Shown here piece after piece: positions 1 through 6,084 of a stretch of 6,799 nt of DNA. Origin of the DNA: Gemmatimonadota bacterium. Lineage in GTDB: Bacteria > Gemmatimonadota > Gemmatimonadetes > Gemmatimonadales > GWC2-71-9. The stretch spans positions 1 through 6,799 of the forward strand of contig QHUD01000268.1 in assembly GCA_003221085.1 (NCBI GenBank), in the 5' to 3' direction. The notes beneath the pieces were generated by a model. That model worked only from the letters and a program-made list of their open reading frames with translations, was not told the DNA's origin and did not search any database. Positions within the stretch are counted from its first letter, which is position 1. Each line of letters starts with the position of its first letter. The position numbers were made by a program, and so were the translations under genes.

Positions 1-711
1 CCCGATCTCGATGTGATCCGGCCCCACCGTGCAGCCGGCGGCCGCGAGCCGCGCGCCACCTTCGATGGTGACCGTATTGGTACCGACGCCCTGGACGCTC
101 GCCCCCATGTCCGACAGGAAGCGCGCCAGATCTTGGACGTGCGGCTCGCAGGCGGCGTTGCGCAGCGTGGTGCGGCCGCTGGCGCCGACCGCCGCCATCA
201 GGGCGTTCTCGGTCGCCGTCACGCTGGTTTCGTCGAGGAAAATATCGGCGCCGGCGAGGTGCTTCGCCTCGAGCTGGTAGGCGGCACCGATGGTGACCGC
301 CGCGCCGAGCCGCTCGAGCGCGAGGAAATGGGTGTCCACGCGTCGCCGACCGATCACGTCGCCGCCGGGGGGCGGGAGGCTCACGCGCCCGAAGCGCGCG
401 AGCATCGGACCGGCCAGGAGGATCGAGGCGCGGATCCGCGCGCACAGCGCGGGATCGAGCTCGCGCGGCTCGGCGCGCGCGGTGTTCACCTCCACGCTGT
501 TCGGCCCGAGCCAGCGCACCTCCGCGCCGAGGTGCGCCAGCAACGCGAGCATCGTCTCGACGTCGCGGATGTGCGGCACGTTGTCGATCCGGCAAGGCCC
601 GTCGGCGAGCAGCGTGGCCGCGAGGATGGGAAGGGCCGCGTTCTTGTTGCCGGCCGGGCGGATCGTGCCTTTCAACGCACGGCCGCCCGTGACCGAAAAA
701 GAGGGAGGCAT
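1..711 (-). CDS. murA: UDP-N-acetylglucosamine 1-carboxyvinyltransferase MurA, N-terminal 237 codons (3' end cut by window edge)
   Basis: MurA transfers enolpyruvate from PEP to UDP-GlcNAc, the first committed cytoplasmic step of peptidoglycan synthesis. The translation read down from the ATG at 711-709 starts MPPSFSVTGG and carries the family hallmarks in order: the substrate-binding 'NKNAALPIL' (Lys23, equivalent to E. coli Lys22), 'NVPHIRDVETM', 'RASILLAGPMLARFG', then the active-site loop 'PPGGDVIGRRRVDTH', and 'NAACEPHVQDLARFL'. The loop residue that is Cys115 in E. coli is Asp118 here (GAC codon, 360-358); the neighbouring loop Arg is kept. Asp variants are known from Mycobacterium, Chlamydia and Borrelia and are active but not alkylated by fosfomycin. 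No frame break is seen in the visible part. About 180 C-terminal residues, including the catalytic Asp305 region, lie outside the window. There is no Shine-Dalgarno sequence before the ATG, and the leader may be very short. The gene is divergent from the antiporter. Confidence 0.96.
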   Translation of the reverse strand, partial: MPPSFSVTGGRALKGTIRPAGNKNAALPILAATLLADGPCRIDNVPHIRDVETMLALLAHLGAEVRWLGPNSVEVNTARAEPRELDPALCARIRASILLAGPMLARFGRVSLPPPGGDVIGRRRVDTHFLALERLGAAVTIGAAYQLEAKHLAGADIFLDETSVTATENALMAAVGASGRTTLRNAACEPHVQDLARFLSDMGASVQGVGTNTVTIEGGARLAAAGCTVGPDHIEIG

Positions 712-720
712 GGGTCAGCC

Positions 721-750
721 AAGCTATGCGGCCGCTTGCGCCGGCGTCAA
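721..750 (-). promoter_or_regulatory. Candidate sigma70-type promoter for murA
   Basis: On the minus strand TTGACG (750-745) matches five of six bases of the -35 consensus. After an 18-base gap comes TAGCTT (726-721), a weak -10 match. Transcription would begin only a few bases before the murA ATG at 711, so the mRNA would have almost no leader, consistent with the missing Shine-Dalgarno. The -10 is poor and GC-rich phyla vary in promoter code, so this is tentative. Confidence 0.3.
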
Positions 751-754
751 GCGT

Positions 755-770
755 TCGCGAACGTTCGCGA
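755..770. promoter_or_regulatory. Perfect 16-bp palindrome in the divergent intergenic region (possible operator)
   Basis: TCGCGAACGTTCGCGA is its own reverse complement over all 16 bases, with no spacer. A second, overlapping 10-bp palindrome, GTTCGCGAAC, lies at 753-762. The site is immediately upstream of the candidate murA -35 box and ends two bases before the GTG start of the antiporter, where a dimeric regulator could affect both genes. It does not match a family operator I know; the LexA box has GAAC and GTTC halves but with a four-base spacer. Function is inferred only from symmetry and position. Confidence 0.4.
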
Positions 771-771
771 C

Positions 772-2082
772 GTGAACGTGAGTCCGGTTCTCGCGCTCGC
801 GGGACTGGCCGCGATCGGCCTGCTCGTGACGCGGCTGCCGCCCATCCAGTGGCGCCACGTGACGAGCCTCGACTTGGTCCTCGCGGCCGGTGCCCCCGTC
901 GTGCTGCTGGGTCTCGTGCTCGGACCGGGCATCGACCTGATCACTCGACCCGTGCTCGGCGCGCTTGCGCCGGTCACGGCGCTCGCCATCGGCTGGATCG
1001 GCGCTGCCCTCGGCGCGCGATTCGAGTGGCGCTACGTCCGGCGCATCGCGCGCGGTACCTGGCTCCTGGCTGCCCTCTCTACGGCCACGGCGTTTGCGGT
1101 CGTCGCCCTCGGCGCGTGGCTCTTGAGCCGGCTCGTCCCCGCCCTCTCGGCGGCGTGGACGCCACGTCTCCCCGCAGGGCTGACCCTCGGCGCAGTGGCT
1201 GCCGTGTCGGGCCCGGGAGCGGTGACTCTGGTCGCCCGCGCCGCAGGCATCCGGCACAGCGGGACGCGGGCGCTCTCACTCGCCGCGGTGCTGGAAACCG
1301 CCTGCGGCGCGCTGGTCTTCACGCTGGCCCTTGCCCTACACCACCCCCATCAGTCCGCCGGCCGTGTCGCATTGGGTTGGCTCGCGTGGCTCGCCTCCGT
1401 CGTGGGGAGCGGCGCGCTGGTCGGGACGGTGTTCGTCTCGCTCACGCGCCCGCGGCCCGAGCCGGCCGACGTGGGCTTCGCACTCCTTGCGTCGCTGCTG
1501 TTCGGCGCCGGGATCGGCTACGCAGCGGAGCTTTCGCCCTTCCTGGTGTGCGCGCTGGCAACGGGACTGATCGTGAACACTGCGCCGCGGCGGCACGCCG
1601 TCCGCCAGGTGCTCGCGGATTGGGAGCGTCCCATCTATACGACGTTCCTGATCATCGTCGGGGCGCTGCTCACGCTCCCGACCGTGTGGGTCCTGGTCGC
1701 GGTGCCGCTGCTTGCAGCCGCGCGCATCGCGGCCAAGTGGGCCGCGGTGCGCTACGGAAGCGTCGCGCTGCAGCTGGCCGGAGTTTCGCCCAACGTCGGG
1801 CTGGGCACCATCGCGCAGGGCGGCGTCGCCATCGCGATGGGTCTCAACTACTTCATGACGTACAGGGGTGACGGAGCCGACGCCGCCGGCGCGAGCGCCG
1901 CGGGGGGAGGACTGCTCACCACCGTCGTGCTCGGCGTGGTCGCGGCGCAATTGGTCGCGCCTCCACTGATGGGGCTCGCCCTGCGAGCGCCGGTCGCCAG
2001 CGCCCCGGCACCGGCGTCGGTGACACCGGCGGCGGCGCCGGCCGAGCTTGGTGCGAACGCTCCGCCGGACTGGTCACGATGA
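772..2082 (+). CDS. Cation:proton antiporter, CPA superfamily (Na+/H+ exchanger-like membrane protein)
   Basis: A 436-residue, highly hydrophobic inner-membrane protein with roughly a dozen predicted spans, resembling the sodium/hydrogen exchanger family (PF00999). Supporting features are 'LLGLVLGPG' at about 45-53, the conserved 'GAVAAVSGPGAVTLVARAAGI' region at about 140-160, 'ERPIYTTFLIIVGALL' at about 284-299, 'RIAAK' at 317-321 (the conserved late basic residue of the family) and 'GLGTIAQGGVAIAMGL' at about 342-357. There is no C-terminal RCK/TrkA-N nucleotide-binding domain. The tail after about 404 is Ala/Pro-rich, and a Gly/Ala-rich loop fills 365-379. An ungapped comparison with CPA1 exchangers puts Glu175-Thr176 where Asn-Asp is usual and Gly-Pro where Asp-Pro is usual, so the ion-binding site is atypical and substrate cannot be assigned. 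GTG 772 is chosen because upstream reading runs antisense into murA; GTG 778 is equally possible, and neither has a clear ribosome-binding site. It overlaps the next gene by ATGA. Confidence 0.8.
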   Translation: MNVSPVLALAGLAAIGLLVTRLPPIQWRHVTSLDLVLAAGAPVVLLGLVLGPGIDLITRPVLGALAPVTALAIGWIGAALGARFEWRYVRRIARGTWLLAALSTATAFAVVALGAWLLSRLVPALSAAWTPRLPAGLTLGAVAAVSGPGAVTLVARAAGIRHSGTRALSLAAVLETACGALVFTLALALHHPHQSAGRVALGWLAWLASVVGSGALVGTVFVSLTRPRPEPADVGFALLASLLFGAGIGYAAELSPFLVCALATGLIVNTAPRRHAVRQVLADWERPIYTTFLIIVGALLTLPTVWVLVAVPLLAAARIAAKWAAVRYGSVALQLAGVSPNVGLGTIAQGGVAIAMGLNYFMTYRGDGADAAGASAAGGGLLTTVVLGVVAAQLVAPPLMGLALRAPVASAPAPASVTPAAAPAELGANAPPDWSR

Positions 2083-2492
2083 TTCCGACGTGGGTGGCGG
2101 TAGTGACGGGGCTTTCGCTCGCGATACTGGCCTTGGCGGCGATCGTGATCGCGGCGGCGTCGGTGGTGGCGGCGCTGGGGCTGCGGGCATTCCTGCGGGT
2201 GCTGAACGAGCTGGCGGGCCCCGCCGTGGGGGATGTCCGGGCGCTCGTGGCCGCGATCCGCACCGAAGCGGAGGGTCTGGCTGGAACGTCGCGCGAGCTG
2301 CGGCAGCGGATCGTCAACGCCGCGGATGCGGCGGAGGCTCGGCTGGCCGAGCTCGACGCCGTGTTCGAGGTCGTGCAGGAGGAGGTGGAGGCCACGGTGC
2401 TCGACGTGGCGGCGACGATGCGTACGGTGCGGCGCGGCATCTCGCTCCTCGAATGGGGCCGGCGCACTCTCAAGCGGGGAAAAAAACCCTGA
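2079..2492 (+). CDS. Small single-span membrane protein with long helical cytoplasmic tail (DUF948-like)
   Basis: A 137-residue protein of unknown function. Residues about 7-35 form one long hydrophobic membrane span of Ala, Val, Leu and Ile. The rest, about 40-120, is charged, Ala/Glu/Arg-rich and predicted to be an extended helix or coiled coil ('RTEAEGLAGTSRELRQRI', 'AAEARLAELDAVFEVVQEEVE'), ending in the basic tail 'RRTLKRGKKP'. This architecture resembles DUF948/YtxH-type envelope proteins, but the match is by layout only. The ATG overlaps the antiporter stop (ATGA) and has no Shine-Dalgarno of its own, so translation is probably coupled to the antiporter. It may be an accessory or structural membrane partner of its neighbours; no catalytic motif is visible. 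Confidence 0.75.
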   Translation: MIPTWVAVVTGLSLAILALAAIVIAAASVVAALGLRAFLRVLNELAGPAVGDVRALVAAIRTEAEGLAGTSRELRQRIVNAADAAEARLAELDAVFEVVQEEVEATVLDVAATMRTVRRGISLLEWGRRTLKRGKKP

Positions 2493-2497
2493 CGAGG

Positions 2498-3421
2498 ATG
2501 CAGGTCCTCACGGCGGCGGTGGCCGGCGTGGCCGGGATAGCCCTATTGCCGGTTGCTGCGCACGCCTGGACTCCCGGCACCCATGTCTACCTGGGCGAGT
2601 CGGTGCTCGCGAACCTGCACCAGCTGACGGGTGCCGTGGCCGATCTGCTCCGCGCGTTCCCCTACGATTTCCTCTATGGCAACATCGCCGCCGACACGTC
2701 GATGGCCAAGAAATACGCGCCCGTCGGGCGGCACTGCCACGCCTGGCACGTGGGCCAGGAAATCTTCGATCTGGCCCACACCGATCCGCTGCGCGCGTTC
2801 GGCCTCGGCTATCTGTCACACCTCGCCGCGGACGCGGTGGCTCACAACTTCTTCGTGCCGCGCCAGCTCGTCGTCACCTCCAGCACCGCGGCGCTGGGGC
2901 ACAGCTACTGGGAGAGCCGGTTCGAGATGCACCTCGGTCCGGCGTACGCGAGCACGGCGAAGGAGCTGATCCTCCAGGATCACACCCCGAGCGACACGCA
3001 TCTCGACACGATCATCTCGCCCACGCTGTTCAGCGTGGGCACCAGCCGGCGGCTGTTTCGCGGGATGGTGCATCTCACTGAGAGCGAGAGCTGGCGCTGG
3101 GCGTTCCAGATGATCCTCGAGAACACGCGCTGGGACCTGCCCGATGCGGACGTGGAGCGTCACATGGCGGTAGCCTTCGAGTACGTGATGGAGATGTTGG
3201 GGGAGAAGGACGCCGCGGCTCGGCGGCTCGATCCGGCCGGGGACCAGGCACTCAAACTCGCCAAGCGGATGCGGCGCCAGGCGCTCCATGAAGGTGGGCG
3301 AGAGGATCCCGAGCGCATGCTCGAGACGGCCGAGCACCACTTCGGGCTGCCGACGCCGCCGCTCGCCTACTGGAAGCAATCGCAGGCGCAGCGGCCGTGG
3401 CGGGACCGCGATGGAGATTAG
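2498..3421 (+). CDS. Secreted zinc-dependent phospholipase C family protein
   Basis: A 307-residue protein with an N-terminal hydrophobic signal sequence (residues 1-23, ending 'PVAAHA') predicted to be cut just before Trp24. In Bacillus cereus phospholipase C and in S1/P1 nucleases the mature N-terminal Trp binds zinc, and the other ligands are His/Asp residues in HxxxD and HxxxE motifs. Here there are Asp66 in 'GNIAAD', His79/His81/His84 ('HCHAWH'), 'HLAADAVAH' (His108, Asp112, His116) and 'HSYWE' (His135, Glu139), in the expected order, so a trinuclear zinc site is plausible. The substrate could be phospholipid or another phosphodiester. The ATG 2498 start leaves a signal with no basic residue; an in-frame ATG at 2453 would add an n-region containing 'KKTLTR', overlapping the preceding gene by 40 bases. 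A GAGG abuts ATG 2498 with no spacing. It is 5 bases after the previous stop and probably in the same operon as the antiporter. Confidence 0.78.
   Translation: MQVLTAAVAGVAGIALLPVAAHAWTPGTHVYLGESVLANLHQLTGAVADLLRAFPYDFLYGNIAADTSMAKKYAPVGRHCHAWHVGQEIFDLAHTDPLRAFGLGYLSHLAADAVAHNFFVPRQLVVTSSTAALGHSYWESRFEMHLGPAYASTAKELILQDHTPSDTHLDTIISPTLFSVGTSRRLFRGMVHLTESESWRWAFQMILENTRWDLPDADVERHMAVAFEYVMEMLGEKDAAARRLDPAGDQALKLAKRMRRQALHEGGREDPERMLETAEHHFGLPTPPLAYWKQSQAQRPWRDRDGD
3019..3040. repeat. Perfect 10-bp inverted repeat with 2-base centre, inside the phospholipase gene
   Basis: GCCCACGCTG (3019-3028), then TT, then CAGCGTGGGC (3031-3040). The arms are exact complements and very GC-rich, so a strong RNA hairpin is expected (nine pairs with a four-base loop). 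No T-run follows on either strand, so it does not look like an intrinsic terminator. It encodes 'SPTLFSVGT', and chance is possible in GC-rich coding DNA. Confidence 0.5.
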
Positions 3422-3428
3422 GGTCTCC

Positions 3429-4798
3429 TCAGGACGCCAGTTTCTCCTCCAGCACCCGCTGGGCGAGTTTCGGGTCCGCTTTTCCGCGTGACACTTTCAT
3501 CACCTGTCCCAGCAAGAACTGCGCGAGTTTCGTTTCGCCGTTCTTGTAGCGCGCCACCTCGGGGGCATGAGCCGCGAGCACCTCCCCCACCCAGCTGGCC
3601 AGCACCCCGGTATCCGCCACCTGCATGACTCCGAGCGCCTCGGCCACATTGCGGGGCTCGCCGCCCCGTTCCGCCACCTCGGCGAAGACGCGCTTCGCGG
3701 CCTGATGGCTCACCGTACCGCCCCGCACCAGCCCGATCAGATTCGCCAGCGCACCCGGCGGCACGCGCAGGCCATCCCCGTGATCCTTGGCGTCGGCGAG
3801 TACTTCCGTCATCACCCAGTGCGATCGGCGGTCAGCACCGCCGCGTCGGTCACGCTGAGCGCGTACTTCTCGACGAAGCGCTCGCGCTTTTTCGCCGGCA
3901 GCTCGGGGAGGAGCGTCTGCTGCTCGGCGATGAACTCCTCGGAGAGCACCAGCGGCGGCAGGTCGGGGTCCGGGAAGTAGCGATAGTCGTGGCTTGCTTC
4001 CTTGCTGCGCTGCGGCCGCACGCCGTTCGTCTTCGAGTCGTACAGCATGGTCTGCGGCGCGACCGTGCCCCCGCCCTCGAGCACGGCGATCTGGCGATCC
4101 CGCTCCACGGTGAGAGCCTTCTCGACGTACGCGAACGAGTTGATGTTCTTCACCTCGGTCTTGGTGCCGAGCGCGGTCTCGCCGGCGCGGCGCACGGAGA
4201 CGTTCGCGTCCACGCGCAGGCTGCCTTTCTCCATGTCGCAGTCGGAGATCCCGGCATACTCGAGTACCTGCTTGAGGGTGAGGAGATACGTGCGGGCCTC
4301 GTGGGGCGAGCGAAAATCGGGACCGGTGACGATCTCGATGAGCGGCACGCCGCAGCGGTTCAGATCGATCGCCGTCTGCTTCGGGAAGCGGTCGTGCAGC
4401 GACTTCCCGGCATCTTCCTCGACGTGCAAGCGCTGGATCGTGGCGGTGGCGATCCCGCGGTCCGGGGACAGGTACGACAGCGAGCCGGCGGTCGCGAGCG
4501 GCTGCTCGAACTGCGAGATCTGGTAGCCCTTCGGCAGGTCGGGGTAGAAATAGTTCTTGCGGGCGAAGAGGCTCCGCGGATGCACGGTGCACCCGAGCCC
4601 CAGCGCCGCGCGCACCGCGAGCTTCAGCGCTTGCTCGTTCGGCATCGGGAGCGCCCCCGGCAGGCCGAGGCACACGGGGCAGACGTTGGTGTTGGGCGGC
4701 GCTCCGAACGCGGTCGAGCAGCCACAGAACATCTTCGACGCGGTCCGCAGCTGGACGTGCGTCTCGAGGCCGATGACCGTCTCCCAGCCGCCGGCCAT
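3429..4798 (-). pseudogene. gatB: Asp-tRNA(Asn)/Glu-tRNA(Gln) amidotransferase subunit B, interrupted by an internal out-of-frame deletion
   Basis: GatB binds the misacylated tRNA and phosphorylates the aminoacyl side chain so that ammonia from GatA can amidate it. The N-terminal part (ATG 4798 to TGA 3812, 328 aa) has 'IGLETHVQL', the four zinc cysteines (Cys25, Cys27, Cys40, Cys43 in 'FCGC' and 'CPVC'), the PROSITE-type signature 'DLNRCGVPLIEI' and 'SLRVDANVSVR'. After 'DAAVLTADR' (residue 326) the frame closes at once. The helical and YqeY-like tail continues in another frame from 'WVMTEVLADAK' to 'VLEEKLAS', stop 3431-3429, with the tail signature 'LLGQVMKVSRGKADPKL'. The usual stretch between these points ('ELADYFE...AAN') of about 21 residues is absent; restoring it would give about 476 aa, the normal family length. 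The break reads TGATG, and its ATG (3812) opens the 127-aa C-terminal part in frame. It overlaps the gatA stop by one base and has a strong Shine-Dalgarno. Confidence 0.85.
3818..3823 (-). other. Inferred deletion junction in gatB
   Basis: The codon for Arg326 (CGC, 3823-3821) is followed by AC, which looks like the last two bases of the AAC Asn codon that precedes the conserved Trp (TGG, 3818-3816 region, C-terminal frame). Family comparison from memory predicts about 63 bases between the Arg and Trp codons, against 2 seen, so about 61 bases appear missing, which is not a multiple of three and explains the frame change. Confidence 0.65.
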
Positions 4799-4802
4799 CA
4801 GG

Positions 4803-4809
4803 CCTCCTC
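4803..4809 (-). promoter_or_regulatory. Strong ribosome-binding site for gatB
   Basis: GAGGAGG lies four bases before the TGATG that joins the gatA stop and gatB ATG. It is encoded within the last codons of gatA ('GEEA') and fixes the gatB start at 4798. It is the best Shine-Dalgarno in the window and appears intact although both flanking genes are broken. Confidence 0.75.
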
Positions 4810-5934
4810 GCCGGGCGGCACGGCCCGCTCCAGCGCGTACGCCGCCTCGAGCATCTCGTCCTCGAGGAACGCCTGGCCGATGAGCTGGCCGCCGATCGGC
4901 AGTCCCTTGATGCGCCCGATCGGGAGAGAGATCGCGGGCAGCCCCGCGAGATTCGCCGTCACGGTGAAGATGTCGGACAGGTACATCGCGACCGGGTCGT
5001 TGAGCTTCTCGCCCGCCTTGAAGGCCGGGGTCGGCGTGGTCGGCGTGAACAGGAGATCCACGCCGCGATCGAAGACATTGCGGAAGTCCTGGGCGATCAG
5101 CGCGCGCATCTGCTGGGCCTTGCGGTAATAGGCGTCATAGTAGCCGGACGACAGCACGTACGTGCCGATGAGCACGCGGCGCCGCACCTCGGGGCCGAAC
5201 CCTTCGCCCCGGGTGGTCCGATACAGCGCGCGCACGTCTTCCGATCCGTTGAAGCGCGGGCCGTACCGGGCGCCGTCGTAGCGCGCCAGGTTCGACGACG
5301 CCTCGGCCGGCGCGATGATGTAATAGGTCGCGATCGCATACGCCGTGTGGGGGAGCGACACCTCCCGCACCGCCGCGCCCAGCTCGCGGAGCAGGCGGAT
5401 CGCGCGGTCGCAGGCGCGCCGCACGGCAGGGTCCAGGTCCTGCGGGAAGTATTCCTTCGGCACACCGATCACGAAGCCCTGGAGCGATTCCGGCACGTTG
5501 GGGAGGCGCAGTGAGTCGCGCTCTTCACACGTCGAGTCTCGGGGATCGCGCCCGCTGATCACCGAGAGGACGCGGGCCGCGTCGTGCACGCTCCGGCCCA
5601 GCACGCCGATCTGGTCGAGCGAGGAGCCGAACGCCACGAGCCCCCAGCGCGAGACGCGCCCGTAGGTCGGCTTGATCCCCACCACACCGCACAACGACGC
5701 CGGCTGGCGCACCGAGCCGCCCGTCTCGGAGCCGAGGGCCGCGGGCACGGCGCCCGCCGCTACCAGGGCGGCCGAGCCCCCGGAGGAGCCCCCGGGCACC
5801 CGCGTCTTGTCGAACGGATGCAGGGTCCGTCCGTAGGCGGAGTGCTCCGTGGACGAGCCCATGGCGAACTCGTCGCAGTTCGTCTTGCCCGCGATGAGGG
5901 CGCCCGCCGCTTTCAACTTCGCGACGGCGGTCGC

Positions 5935-5953
5935 CGAGGACCCCGGACGGGTG
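5935..5953 (-). other. Inferred deletion junction in gatA
   Basis: Between the last family-like codon of the first frame (Ala45, ending 5954) and the 'ATAVAKL' block of the second frame (starting 5934) there are only 19 bases. Staphylococcal-type GatA, recalled from memory, has about 46 residues here, so roughly 115-120 bases seem to be missing, a number not divisible by three. The exact breakpoint cannot be placed without a close relative. Confidence 0.6.
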
Positions 5954-6084
5954 GGCGGCCTGGGCTTGCGTGACCAGCGCCTTGCGGAGCTCCCGCACGG
6001 GCGTCAGGCAGGCGTTGAGGCGCTTGGCCTTGACGAGGCGATCGGCCGCGGCCTTGGCGCTGGCGAGCGCTTCGCTCTGATCGC

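Noticed and set aside
755..770. LexA (SOS) box
   Set aside because: The GAAC and GTTC halves are adjacent, without the four-base spacer of the Gram-positive/actinobacterial LexA site, and neither neighbour is a damage-response gene.
726..1871. A 381-codon plus-strand open frame overlapping the antiporter in another frame
   Set aside because: Arg/Pro/Ala-rich out-of-frame shadow; the antiporter frame has convincing membrane spans and family motifs.
1864..1916. Mobile element or repeat insertion in the antiporter Gly/Ala-rich loop
   Set aside because: The stretch is short, stays in frame, has only a 6-bp inverted repeat (CGGCGC/GCGCCG) and no target duplication; a low-complexity loop in GC-rich DNA is sufficient.
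13..2082. A 689-codon plus-strand open frame running through the murA region into the antiporter
   Set aside because: The first 253 codons are antisense to clear MurA sequence and are Arg/Gly-rich shadow translation; only the part from about 772 looks like a membrane protein. It is not a fusion gene.
3812..3830. Programmed ribosomal frameshifting to join the gatB halves
   Set aside because: No slippery heptamer is present at the break, and conserved residues are missing, so a shift alone could not restore the normal protein. The same holds for gatA.
3989..5128. A 379-codon plus-strand open frame opposite gatA/gatB
   Set aside because: It is antisense to well-conserved GatB and GatA blocks, with Arg/Ala/His-rich shadow composition and no recognisable domain; long antisense frames are expected at this GC content.
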